This document shows, one piece after another, positions 8,857 to 16,720 of a DNA stretch of 64,000 nt. Source of the DNA: Pseudomonas viridiflava (GTDB taxonomy: Bacteria; Pseudomonadota; Gammaproteobacteria; Pseudomonadales; Pseudomonadaceae); contig NZ_UTKY01000031.1 in the NCBI RefSeq assembly GCF_900583165.1, forward strand, positions 124,001 through 188,000. Reading direction: 5' to 3'. Made by a program: the position numbers and the translations under genes. The stretch's first letter is position 1. The number at the start of each line of letters is the position of its first letter. The notes under the pieces were generated by a model. The model was not told where the DNA came from. It searched no databases and worked only from the letters and a program-made list of their open reading frames with translations.

Positions 8857-9591
8857 GTGAGCGTAATCAGTAAGTCCATTCTCCTCGTCGACGACGACCA
8901 GGAAATCCGCGAACTGCTGCAAACCTACCTCAGTCGCGCCGGTTTCCAGGTGCGTGGCGTGCCGGATGGTGCGGGGTTCCGCCAGGCGATGAACGAGGCG
9001 CCATGCGACCTGGTCATCCTCGATGTGATGCTGCCGGACGAAGACGGGTTCAGCCTCTGCCGCTGGATTCGCCAGCACCCACGCCAGGCCCAGGTGCCGA
9101 TCATCATGCTCACCGCCAGCTCCGATGAAACCGACCGCGTGATCGGCCTGGAACTGGGCGCTGATGATTACATCGGTAAGCCTTTCAGCCCTCGCGAGTT
9201 ACAAGCGCGCATCAAGGCACTGTTGCGCCGCGCCCAATTTGGCCAGGAGCAAAAGGGCAGCAGTGACGTGCTGGTGTTCGATGAGTGGCGCCTGGACATG
9301 ATCAGCCACCGCCTGTTCCATGTGGATGGCGAAGAAGTGATCCTCTCCGGTGCCGATTTTGCCCTGCTCAAATTGTTCCTGGATCACCCGCAACAGATCC
9401 TCGACCGCGACACCATCGGCAACGCCACCCGTGGCCGCGACCTGATGCCGTTGGACCGTATTGTCGACATGGCCGTCAGCCGCCTGCGCCAACGCCTGCG
9501 CGATACCGAAAAACCGCCGAGGCTGATCCGCACCGTGCGTGGCAGCGGTTACCAACTGGCAGCCAGCGTGGTTGCCGGCAATGCACACTGA
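8857..9591 (+). CDS. gltR: Response regulator GltR, OmpR family
   Basis: The 244-residue protein has a receiver domain (about 5-120; acidic pocket D12-D14, phospho-acceptor D56, K108) and an OmpR-type winged helix (about 145-240, ending R-T-V-R-G-S-G-Y-Q-L). In P. aeruginosa the GtrS/GltR pair controls glucose porin and transport genes in response to 2-ketogluconate and 6-phosphogluconate. The GTG start has a strong AAGGAGG. Its last codons overlap the kinase start by 11 bases. Confidence 0.93.
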   Translation: MSVISKSILLVDDDQEIRELLQTYLSRAGFQVRGVPDGAGFRQAMNEAPCDLVILDVMLPDEDGFSLCRWIRQHPRQAQVPIIMLTASSDETDRVIGLELGADDYIGKPFSPRELQARIKALLRRAQFGQEQKGSSDVLVFDEWRLDMISHRLFHVDGEEVILSGADFALLKLFLDHPQQILDRDTIGNATRGRDLMPLDRIVDMAVSRLRQRLRDTEKPPRLIRTVRGSGYQLAASVVAGNAH

Positions 9592-11062
9592 GCCACTGGG
9601 CGAACACCTGAGCGAGCGTCGCCGGCGCTTTCCGGTGCCGCGCTCGCTGCTGGGGCGCATGTTGCTGCTGACCTTGCTTGCGGTGCTGTTCGCCCAGGCG
9701 CTGTCCAGCGTGATCTGGGTCTCGCAGTTGCGCGCAACCCAACTCGAAGGCCTGGTTACCAGTGCCCGCAGCCTCGCGCACTCGATGACCGCCAGCGTGA
9801 GTTATTTCCGTTCGTTGCCGGTGGCCTATCGCCCGTTGGTCCTCGACCAATTGCGCAGCATGGGCGGCACTCGATTTGTGGTGACCCTCAACGACCGCCC
9901 GCTGGACATGCAGGTGCTGCCGGAAACACCGCGCAAACAAGCCGTGCTGGTGGCCGTGGACGAAGTGCTGCGCCAGACCCTCGGCGCCGACGTACACATC
10001 TCGGTGGAGTTCGTCAGCGCCGAAGACCTGCGCATCTTCAATGCCGGCTTGAAACTCGATGAATTGCCGCGCTCCTGGGCCCACTACGCCTTGACCCTGG
10101 AACCCGTGAACCCGCCGGTGTTGGTCACCCAGATCCAACTTGCCCCCGGCGAATGGCTGTACATTGCCTCGCTGCTGCCCGAGCCCTACACCAGCCTCGA
10201 AGAACAAGGCCTGCCGTCCCAGCAGGTATGGTTTATCGTGCTGACCAGTGGCTTTCTGCTGTTGTTTATCGGCCTGTTGGTGCACTGGCAAAGCCGGCCG
10301 CTCAAGCGCTTGGCGCGGGCGGCGCGGGATATGTCCCTGGGCGCCGACGTTGAGCCGGTGGCCGAAGGCGGCGGTAGCGAAGTGGTTGAAGTCGGCCGCG
10401 CCTTCAACGCCATGCGCGAGCGCATCAGCCGCTACCTGACTGAACGCAGCCAATTATTCAGCGCGATTTCCCATGACTTGCGCACGCCCATTACCCGCCT
10501 GCGCCTGCGTGTCGAACTGCTGGAAGACGAGAACCTGCAAACCAAATTCGGCCGCGACCTGGATGAGTTGGAGTTGCTGGTCAAGGGCGCGCTGCAGTGC
10601 GTGAAAGACACGGATATCCACGAGAACATCGAGCCGGTGGATCTCAACCATGTGCTCGATTGCCTGGTGGAGCCGTACCTGGCGCCGAACGGCAATGGCC
10701 GCGTGACCCAGCACGGGCGTGCGCTGACCACTTATCCAGGCAAGCCGCTGGCCCTCAAGCGCTGCATCGGCAACCTGATCGACAACGCCCTGAAGTATGG
10801 GCAGAACGCCCATTTGCACATCGAAGACGATGGCGTTGATTTCATCCTGCATGTGGATGATGAGGGGCCAGGAGTGCCGGAGCAGCGGTTGGAACAGGTG
10901 TTCGAGCCCCACTTTCGGCTGGCCGGGCAGCAACAGGGCTATGGCCTGGGGTTGGGAATTGCGCGAAACATTGCCCACAGTCACGGGGGTGAGGTGAGTT
11001 TGCAGAATTTGCGCGAAGGCGGCTTGCGCGTAACCCTGCAACTGCCCCGCGGATTAGACTGA
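9581..11062 (+). CDS. gltS: Sensor histidine kinase GltS/GtrS
   Basis: The 493-residue membrane kinase has TM1 at about 24-46, a periplasmic sensor region, TM2 at about 205-225, a HAMP linker, HisKA with His298 in S-A-I-S-H-D-L-R-T-P, and an HATPase domain with D-E-G-P-G-V-P. I chose the ATG at 9581, inside the gltR end, because it places TM1 normally; an upstream in-frame start would lie entirely in gltR. It is the partner of the upstream regulator. The next gene is not the glucose ABC transporter that follows this pair in P. aeruginosa. Confidence 0.92.
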   Translation: MHTEPLGEHLSERRRRFPVPRSLLGRMLLLTLLAVLFAQALSSVIWVSQLRATQLEGLVTSARSLAHSMTASVSYFRSLPVAYRPLVLDQLRSMGGTRFVVTLNDRPLDMQVLPETPRKQAVLVAVDEVLRQTLGADVHISVEFVSAEDLRIFNAGLKLDELPRSWAHYALTLEPVNPPVLVTQIQLAPGEWLYIASLLPEPYTSLEEQGLPSQQVWFIVLTSGFLLLFIGLLVHWQSRPLKRLARAARDMSLGADVEPVAEGGGSEVVEVGRAFNAMRERISRYLTERSQLFSAISHDLRTPITRLRLRVELLEDENLQTKFGRDLDELELLVKGALQCVKDTDIHENIEPVDLNHVLDCLVEPYLAPNGNGRVTQHGRALTTYPGKPLALKRCIGNLIDNALKYGQNAHLHIEDDGVDFILHVDDEGPGVPEQRLEQVFEPHFRLAGQQQGYGLGLGIARNIAHSHGGEVSLQNLREGGLRVTLQLPRGLD

Positions 11063-11078
11063 ATACAGACAGGGCAAA

Positions 11079-11106
11079 TGTGGGAGGAGGCTTGCTCCCT
11101 CCCACA
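11079..11106. repeat. Solo REP-derived palindrome
   Basis: TGTGGGAGGAGGCTTGCTCC and its inverse form one imperfect hairpin ending CCTCCCACA. It lies between the converging ends of gltS and the AraC gene. Confidence 0.8.
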
Positions 11107-11124
11107 TTTTTAATCCCACTGCAT

Positions 11125-12054
11125 TCAGATGGTTTGGCGCAGTCTGGCCAAGTCCCTCAGGGGCGGTGCACCGAATAACCGGCTGTATTCCCGACTGAAC
11201 TGCGACGGGCTTTCATACCCCACCCGATACCCCGCAGCCGATGCTTCCAGCCCTTCGGCAATCATCAACCGCCGGGCCTCCTGCAAGCGCAACTGCTTCT
11301 GATACTGCAACGGGCTCATGGCCGTAATCGCCTTGAAGCGGTGGTGCAGGGTCGAGACGCTCAGGTTCACTTCCTTGGCCAGGTCATCAATGCGTAGCGG
11401 TTGTTCGTAGTTGCCGTTCAGCCACTTGATCGCCTGGCTCACACGATGGCTCTGACTGTTGGCCACGGCAATTTCATACAGCCGATAGCCCTGCGGCCCA
11501 CGCAATAAGCGGTAGAGGATTTCGCGACTGATCAACGGCGCGAGCATGGCGATGTCTTTGGGCGTATCCAGCAAGCGCGCCAGACGCAGCACCGCGTCGA
11601 GCAGTAGGTGGTCGATGCGGTCGACGTACATGCCACGGGAAGTCGGGCGCGAAGGTACGCCCATCGGCCCGGCCTCGGCGATCAGCGCGGTGAGTTGCGC
11701 GGGGTCGATATTGATGCGGATCGACAGGTTTGGATCTTCTGGCGTGGCTTCGATGATGCGACCGGCCACCGGCATTGCGACAGAAAACACCAGGTAATTG
11801 AGCGGGTCATAGGCAAAGATTTCGTCGGCCAGCCGCACTTCCTTACTGCCGCTGGCGAGGATGCACAGGGCAGGCTCCACCAGCACCGGCATAAAGTCAC
11901 GTGGCGCATTGTGGCGGTTGAGGAACAGCGAGGTGATGGCGGTGCCGTAGGAACCGTCCTCCCAGGTATGCCGTTGCACAATACTGGCCAGTTCGGCGCG
12001 CTGCTTTTCCATCTCGGCGTCGAGGGGAGTGGACTGGTAATCAGGCGACGACAT
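11125..12054 (-). CDS. AraC-family transcriptional regulator
   Basis: The 309-residue protein has an AraC_N-type sensor region (about 25-185) and a C-terminal double helix-turn-helix (about 205-300) with L-S-V-S-T-L-H-H-R-F-K and the final G-Y-E-S-P-S-Q-F-S-R-E-Y. It resembles AraC_N regulators that sit beside the oxidoreductase they control, but its effector cannot be read from sequence. It is divergent from a small monooxygenase-fold gene across 328 bp that contains a long-spaced 11-bp inverted repeat, likely its operators. Confidence 0.9.
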   Translation of the reverse strand: MSSPDYQSTPLDAEMEKQRAELASIVQRHTWEDGSYGTAITSLFLNRHNAPRDFMPVLVEPALCILASGSKEVRLADEIFAYDPLNYLVFSVAMPVAGRIIEATPEDPNLSIRINIDPAQLTALIAEAGPMGVPSRPTSRGMYVDRIDHLLLDAVLRLARLLDTPKDIAMLAPLISREILYRLLRGPQGYRLYEIAVANSQSHRVSQAIKWLNGNYEQPLRIDDLAKEVNLSVSTLHHRFKAITAMSPLQYQKQLRLQEARRLMIAEGLEASAAGYRVGYESPSQFSREYSRLFGAPPLRDLARLRQTI

Positions 12055-12382
12055 GGGGCGTCCTCTACAGGCATTTTTGATGGGCTTAGATTAGTGGCGA
12101 CTTTTCACAATGTGTTACTTCGATTCTGCACAATCCTTGCCTGATCCTGCGGCATCTTCTGAATTGGGCAAGCAGGTCGGCTGTCATCGCCCTGAAACAA
12201 AGCGCATGGAAGTGGAATAAACACCGGGGCCCAAACGTCCTAGCTACGCTTCTCGCAGGATTGTGCAATAAGCCGGCAGGAATCGACTAACTGCGCCCAC
12301 CCCTGCGCCGCTATCTTTGATCCTGTGGCAGCACGCCCTCACAGTGCTTGCCGAGCATCACTTCTCAACGGGAGAGTCGAAC
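12055..12382. promoter_or_regulatory. Divergent control region with inverted repeat TGCACAATCCT
   Basis: This 328-bp region holds TGCACAATCCT at 12127-12137 and its exact inverse AGGATTGTGCA at 12257-12267, about 130 bp apart. A further CACAAT lies at 12107-12112. The layout suits an AraC regulator binding at both promoters, perhaps with looping. No gene is evident inside. Confidence 0.5.
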
Positions 12383-12724
12383 ATGTCCACCCCCATTCCC
12401 GCGAGCCATATGGCCTTTATTCGTGCCCGTACCGGGTGCAGCACCGAGCTCGGTGCACGCTTGAGCAGTTTGATCGAACCGGGCCGTCAGGCTCAGGGTT
12501 GCCTGCAATTCTCGTTGCAGCACTCCCAGGTTGACCCCGATGTGTGGTTGGTCTCAGGTTTCTGGAGCAGCGAGCAGGCCATGAGCGCCTACTTCAACTC
12601 GCCGGCCCTGATGATCTTTACCGAGTTGTTGAATGACATGGTTGTGCGCAGCATGGACTTCCAGACTTTCACCGATGCATCCGCTGCCCATGCCTATGGC
12701 GAGTACCTGCAACTGGCGGGTTAG
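12383..12724 (+). CDS. ABM-superfamily (antibiotic biosynthesis monooxygenase-like) small protein
   Basis: The 113-residue protein looks like a dimeric alpha+beta-barrel ABM/YgiN fold: F-I-R-A-R-T-G at the first strand, a helix with L-S-S-L-I-E-P-G-R-Q-A-Q-G-C-L-Q-F, then W-L-V-S-G-F-W-S-S-E-Q-A-M-S-A-Y. Members are quinol monooxygenases or haem-binding enzymes; the substrate cannot be inferred. The ATG at 12383 follows CGGGAGAG. It is divergent from the AraC regulator, which probably controls it. Confidence 0.75.
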   Translation: MSTPIPASHMAFIRARTGCSTELGARLSSLIEPGRQAQGCLQFSLQHSQVDPDVWLVSGFWSSEQAMSAYFNSPALMIFTELLNDMVVRSMDFQTFTDASAAHAYGEYLQLAG

Positions 12725-12758
12725 AATGGTCGACTTCTCATTGGCCAGGACCTGCAAC

Positions 12759-13004
12759 ATGGCACGTAAAGCATTTGCCCACCACGAAGCCGTTTCCGCC
12801 GTTGTACCGGGGGAGGGTGGCTACAGCGCCGCCGTCGCCGTCAAGGCACTGGATGGCATGGGGGCGCCAAGGTTTCACAAGATTCTGGATGGGCAGAAGT
12901 TCAAGACGGCATCCGATGCCGATGATGCGGCAACCTTGCAACTCGAATGTCTGGTCGATGTAGATCAAGACGGCGAGTTGTCTTGGGCTACTGCCTCAAT
13001 CTAA
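12759..13004 (+). CDS. Conserved small hypothetical protein
   Basis: The 81-residue protein begins M-A-R-K-A-F-A-H-H-E-A and ends D-V-D-Q-D-G-E-L-S-W-A-T-A-S-I. It has no membrane segment, signal peptide or known motif; the D-A-D-D-A and D-V-D-Q-D-G segments are acidic. It begins 34 bp after the ABM-like gene on the same strand, so the two are probably co-transcribed. CCAGGA precedes the ATG. I do not recognise a function. Confidence 0.65.
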   Translation: MARKAFAHHEAVSAVVPGEGGYSAAVAVKALDGMGAPRFHKILDGQKFKTASDADDAATLQLECLVDVDQDGELSWATASI

Positions 13005-13022
13005 ACAACACCACTGTTCAAA

Positions 13023-13050
13023 TGTGGGAGGGAGCAAGCCCCCTCCCACA
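13023..13050. repeat. Solo REP-derived palindrome
   Basis: TGTGGGAGGGAGCAAGCCCC and CTCCCACA form a short hairpin between two converging genes. The inner bases are AGCAAG instead of GGCTTG. Confidence 0.8.
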
Positions 13051-13067
13051 TTTTGAGTGCATTTCAG

Positions 13068-13700
13068 TCAGGGTTTTGTGGCACCTGGGCGGTACATCTT
13101 GAACAGTGCTTCCGGCCCCAACTGGAAGTAATCCGCCGGCCCACCCCCGCGCAAAATCGGCTCTGCCGCCGCCGTGTCATAGATGCCATCCTTGAGCAAC
13201 CACTTGGCAATATGCACCGCCACCACCTCACCCAGCACCAGCCAGCTTGGCACCAAGCCCTTGTCGGCGCGCTGCAACTGAATGATCTGCGTCACCTTGC
13301 ATTCAAACGACACCGGGCTCTCGCCCACGCGCGGCACGCTGATGATTTTCGAAGCCACCGGCGTCAGCCCGGACAACTCGAATTCATTCACCTCAGGCGA
13401 TACCGCTGCGCAGCTCTGATTCATCTGCTCGGCCAACGGGCGGGTTGCCAGGTTCCACACGAACTCGCCGGTCTGTTCGATATTGTTCAGGCTGTCTTTG
13501 CGCCCAACACTGGAAAAACCAATGATCGGCGGAATGTAGTTGAAGGCATTGAAAAAGCTGTAGGGCGCCAGGTTCAGGCGGCCTTCGCTGTCGTGGGACG
13601 AGATCCAGCCAATGGGCCGCGGGCCGACGATGGCATTGAACGGATCATGGGGCAGGCCGTGGCCGTTGGCGGGTTCGTAGAAGTGGATATCGTCAGACAT
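13068..13700 (-). CDS. Flavin reductase-family protein (FMN-binding split barrel)
   Basis: The 210-residue protein has the flavin-reductase-like fold: F-N-A-I-V-G-P-R-P-I-G-W-I-S-S (about 21-35) followed by N-L-A-P-Y-S-F-F-N-A-F, the typical flavin-binding region, then G-K/R-D-S-L-N-N-I and E-F-V-W-N-L-A-T. Such proteins bind FMN and reduce it with NAD(P)H or are uncharacterised flavoproteins. I took the ATG at 13700; a longer frame would run through a REP palindrome. It stands alone between two palindromes. Confidence 0.88.
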   Translation of the reverse strand: MSDDIHFYEPANGHGLPHDPFNAIVGPRPIGWISSHDSEGRLNLAPYSFFNAFNYIPPIIGFSSVGRKDSLNNIEQTGEFVWNLATRPLAEQMNQSCAAVSPEVNEFELSGLTPVASKIISVPRVGESPVSFECKVTQIIQLQRADKGLVPSWLVLGEVVAVHIAKWLLKDGIYDTAAAEPILRGGGPADYFQLGPEALFKMYRPGATKP

Positions 13701-13742
13701 GGCCTGTTCCGTACTCGGTTCTGGGGCACGCATCATAACCAA

Positions 13743-13770
13743 TGTGGGAGCGGGTAAGCCCGCTCCCACA
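13743..13770. repeat. Solo REP-derived palindrome (GAGCGGG variant)
   Basis: TGTGGGAGCGGGTAAGCCCG and its inverse form a hairpin of the variant REP type with GAGCGGG instead of GAGGGGG. It precedes the flavin reductase start and follows the transporter end. Confidence 0.8.
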
Positions 13771-13789
13771 TTTTTACAGCGTCTGAAAA

Positions 13790-15109
13790 CTAGTCCGTGG
13801 TGATCCGCGAATGCTTGCGGGTGTCCTTCATGGTCACATAGACCACCAGCGACACCGCAATACACGCCGTCACATACCAGTAGTACCCGGTCTCCATGCC
13901 GATGCTCTTGAACCACAGCGCGATGTATTCAGCGGTACCGCCGAAGATCGACACGGTCAGCGCATACGGCAGGCCTACGCCCAGTGCACGGATTTCGGTC
14001 GGGAACAACTCAGCTTTCACCACCGCATTGATCGAGGTATAGCCGCTGACAATGATCAGTGCCGCCATGATCAGGAAGAACGCGCCCCACCAGCTTTGGA
14101 TGGTATGCAAGGTAGTGAGGATCGGCACGGTGAACAGGGTGCCGAGCACACCGAAGGCGATCAGGATCGGCCGTCGGCCCACTTTGTCGGACAGACCGCC
14201 GATGATCGGCTGCAGGCACATGAACAGAAACAGCGTTGCAGCCGAAATGGTGGTGGAGTCGGAAATACTCATGCCGACGGTATTCACCAGGTATTTCTGC
14301 ATGTAGGTGGTGTAGGTGTAGAAGGCCAAGGTGCCGCCCATGGTCAGGCCGACCACGGTCAACAGCTCTTTGGGGTGACGCATCAAGGTGCGCATGGCGC
14401 TTTCCTTGGCTTTTTCTTTCTTGGTGAACGACTCGGTTTCTTCCATGCCACGACGCAGGTACAGCGCGACCACTGCGCACAGGGCGCCAATGGCGAACGG
14501 GATACGCCAGCCCCAAGCGTACAGTTGCTCGGTGGTCAGCACCTGTTGCAGCACGATCAACACCGCCAGGGCGATAAGCTGGCCGGAGATCAGGGTCACA
14601 TACTGGAAGCTGGAGTAGAAACCGCGACGTTCCTTGGTTGCCATCTCGCTGAGGTAGGTGGCGGAGGTGCCGTATTCGCCGCCGACCGACAGGCCTTGCA
14701 GCAAGCGGGCGAACACCAGCAGGATCGGCGCACCGATACCAATCATTTCATAGCCCGGGCTCAGGGCGATCAGCAGCGAGCCGAAGCACATCAGGTAAAC
14801 CGAGGCCATCAGGGCTTTTTTACGCCCAACCTTGTCGGCATAAAGGCCCATCAACCAGCCACCGATAGGGCGCATCAGGAAGCCCACGGCGAAGATCGCG
14901 GCAGTGTTGAGCAGTTGGGCGGTGGTGTCGCCTTTGGGAAAGAAGGCTTTGGCGAAGTACAGCGAGAACGCGGCGTAGACGTACCAGTCGTACCACTCGA
15001 CCATGTTGCCGACCGAACCACTGAAAATCGATTTGATGCGGCTGGAGGTGGTGCGCTCTTTTGCCGGCGCAGTCGCCGACCCCAGAGGCAGGGCGTTGGA
15101 ATTATCCAT
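13790..15109 (-). CDS. MFS dicarboxylate / 2-oxoglutarate:H+ symporter (MHS family)
   Basis: This 439-residue inner-membrane protein has about 12 hydrophobic helices and the metabolite:H+ symporter signature G-N-M-V-E-W-Y-D-W-Y-V-Y near residue 33, plus the MFS loop motif G-L-Y-A-D-K-V-G-R-K near 90. It is closest in my judgement to KgtP/PcaT-type permeases for 2-oxoglutarate and related dicarboxylates. A canonical sigma-54 promoter lies upstream, and the adjacent genes encode a sigma-54 activator and its kinase, so it is very likely their target, as MifSR controls a 2-oxoglutarate carrier in P. aeruginosa. Substrate is inferred from family and context. Confidence 0.85.
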   Translation of the reverse strand: MDNSNALPLGSATAPAKERTTSSRIKSIFSGSVGNMVEWYDWYVYAAFSLYFAKAFFPKGDTTAQLLNTAAIFAVGFLMRPIGGWLMGLYADKVGRKKALMASVYLMCFGSLLIALSPGYEMIGIGAPILLVFARLLQGLSVGGEYGTSATYLSEMATKERRGFYSSFQYVTLISGQLIALAVLIVLQQVLTTEQLYAWGWRIPFAIGALCAVVALYLRRGMEETESFTKKEKAKESAMRTLMRHPKELLTVVGLTMGGTLAFYTYTTYMQKYLVNTVGMSISDSTTISAATLFLFMCLQPIIGGLSDKVGRRPILIAFGVLGTLFTVPILTTLHTIQSWWGAFFLIMAALIIVSGYTSINAVVKAELFPTEIRALGVGLPYALTVSIFGGTAEYIALWFKSIGMETGYYWYVTACIAVSLVVYVTMKDTRKHSRITTD

Positions 15110-15128
15110 TTAAGGAACCTTCATCTAG

Positions 15129-15136
15129 TTGTTTTT
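15129..15136 (-). promoter_or_regulatory. Possible Crc/Hfq CA motif before the permease
   Basis: The minus strand reads AAAAACAA (AAnAAnAA) just upstream of GATGAAGG, the likely Shine-Dalgarno, about 20 nt before the ATG. Catabolite repression of a dicarboxylate permease is plausible, but the motif is short. Confidence 0.4.
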
Positions 15137-15172
15137 ATGGAGCGTGCCTGGGCACAGCCTGGTTTGGGCTAT

Positions 15173-15188
15173 AGCAGGAGCTGTGCCA
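15173..15188 (-). promoter_or_regulatory. Sigma-54 (RpoN) promoter of the permease gene
   Basis: The minus strand reads TGGCACA-GCTC-CTGCT, matching the -24/-12 consensus TGGCACG-N4-TTGCW with correct GG to GC spacing. It lies 64 bp upstream of the permease ATG. Confidence 0.8.
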
Positions 15189-15263
15189 GGTGGATGAAGG
15201 CCCGGTCTAGAAGGGTTGGAAGATTTTTTTGAGCGGAAAGTTGCTGATGATTACAGGATGATG

Positions 15264-15277
15264 AGCGGAAATCCGCT
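15264..15277. promoter_or_regulatory. Candidate enhancer (UAS) for the sigma-54 activator
   Basis: AGCGGA-AA-TCCGCT is a perfect 6-2-6 palindrome about 80 bp upstream of the -24 element. A second GAGCGGAAA half-site lies near 15232. Dimeric NtrC-family activators bind such palindromes 80-150 bp upstream, so this is the likely binding site of the neighbouring regulator. Confidence 0.6.
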
Positions 15278-15293
15278 TATGGCAGCCGGCCTC

Positions 15294-15365
15294 ATCGGGG
15301 GCAAGCCCCCTCCCACATTTTGATCTGTGAACACATTCAAGTGTGGGAGGGGGCTTGCCCCCGAT
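15294..15365. repeat. REPIN: two inverted REP elements
   Basis: Full REP sequences in head-to-head orientation flank a short spacer nearly identical to that of the element at 8727. It lies just after the end of the sigma-54 activator gene. Confidence 0.92.
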
Positions 15366-15394
15366 GGCGGCCTGTCAGGCAATAAAAAAATGGC

Positions 15395-16720
15395 CTAGAG
15401 AAACATCTCCCTTACCAACCCATGCCGCTGCATCTTCTCATTCAAGGTACGTCGTGGCAGTTGCAGCTCCGCCAGCACCGCCTTGATATCGCCTTTATGC
15501 CGGGTCAGCGCCGCCTTCAGGCAATGCGCCTCGAACGCCTCCTGCTGCGCCGCCAACGATTGCCCCGCTTCAATGCCTTCCGGCTCCGGGTCGCCCAACC
15601 CCAGCACCTGACGTTCGGCGACGTTGGCCAGCTCACGCACGTTGCCCGGCCAGTCATGGCTGAGCAGGCGCCCCAGTTGGGCGCCGCTCAACGGCTCGAC
15701 GTTGCGGCCCAGGCGTTCGCCAGCGCTGTGGGCGAAATGGTCGAACAGCAGCGGGATGTCTTCGCGGCGTTCGCGCAGAGGTGGCAAACGCAGTTGTGCC
15801 ACGTTCAGCCTGTAAGCCAGGTCTTCGCGAAAACGTCCGGCGCGGGCCTCGTCCAACAGGTCTGGCTTGGTGGCGGCGATGATGCGCAAGTCCACGTGAA
15901 TGCTTTGATTGGAGCCCAGCCGTTCCAATTTTTGCTCCTGCAACACCCGCAGCAGTTTGACTTGCTGGGCCAGGGGCATGCTTTCGATTTCATCGAGGAA
16001 CAGCGTGCCGCCGTGGGCATATTCCAGTTTGCCGATGCGCTTGCCCTGGGCGCCGGTGAACGCGCCGCTTTCATGGCCGAACAGCTCGGCTTCAAACAGT
16101 TGCTCGGGGATCGCTGCACAGTTGAGCGCCACGAACGGTTTCTTCGCCCGTGGGCCAAAGTCATGCAGGCAGCGGGCGACCAGCTCCTTGCCGCTGCCCG
16201 TCTCACCCCGGATCAGCACATTGACCGGCAGACTCGCCAGGTCCAGCACTTGGCGACGCAGGTTCTGCAAGCCTCGGGACACGCCAAGCAGGCTCGACTC
16301 CAACTGGGCTTTATCGTCGGCATGTTGGTGCAGGCGGCGGTTTTCAAGGATCAACCCGCGCTTGTCCAGGGCCCGGCGCAGGCTGTTGAGCAGGGCGTCG
16401 GGGCTGAAGGGTTTCTCCAGGAAGTCGTAGGCACCGTCGCGCATGGCTTCGACGGCCATCGGCACGTCGCCGTGACCGGTGAGCAGGATGACTGGTAAAT
16501 CCGCATCACGGCGTTGCACTTCGGCGAGCAGGTCCAGGCCGCTGAGGCCAGGCATGCGCACGTCGCTGAGGATCACGCCGGGGAAGTCCCTCGGCAATTG
16601 CGCCAGGCATTCCTCGGCGCGGCTGAACAGTTGCACGTCAAATCCCGACAGGCTCAACCATTGCTCGACGGCCGTACGAATACTGGCTTCGTCATCGACC
16701 ACAATCACCGAGTTCAACAT
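15395..16720 (-). CDS. Sigma-54-dependent response regulator (DctD/MifR-like)
   Basis: The 441-residue NtrC-type activator has a receiver domain (about 1-120, D9-D10 pocket, phospho-acceptor D53, K103), an AAA+ domain with Walker A GETGSGKE (172-179) and the sigma-54 contact loop GAFTGA (219-224), and a C-terminal Fis-type helix-turn-helix (P-R-R-T-L-N-E-K-M). Phosphorylation by the kinase encoded immediately upstream would drive open-complex formation at the permease promoter. The start overlaps the kinase gene by seven bases. DctD and MifR are both close in architecture; I cannot separate them. Confidence 0.93.
   Translation of the reverse strand: MLNSVIVVDDEASIRTAVEQWLSLSGFDVQLFSRAEECLAQLPRDFPGVILSDVRMPGLSGLDLLAEVQRRDADLPVILLTGHGDVPMAVEAMRDGAYDFLEKPFSPDALLNSLRRALDKRGLILENRRLHQHADDKAQLESSLLGVSRGLQNLRRQVLDLASLPVNVLIRGETGSGKELVARCLHDFGPRAKKPFVALNCAAIPEQLFEAELFGHESGAFTGAQGKRIGKLEYAHGGTLFLDEIESMPLAQQVKLLRVLQEQKLERLGSNQSIHVDLRIIAATKPDLLDEARAGRFREDLAYRLNVAQLRLPPLRERREDIPLLFDHFAHSAGERLGRNVEPLSGAQLGRLLSHDWPGNVRELANVAERQVLGLGDPEPEGIEAGQSLAAQQEAFEAHCLKAALTRHKGDIKAVLAELQLPRRTLNEKMQRHGLVREMFL

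Noticed and set aside
13811..15232. 473-codon frame antisense to the permease
   Set aside because: Gln/His-rich shadow of the membrane protein gene; no signature.
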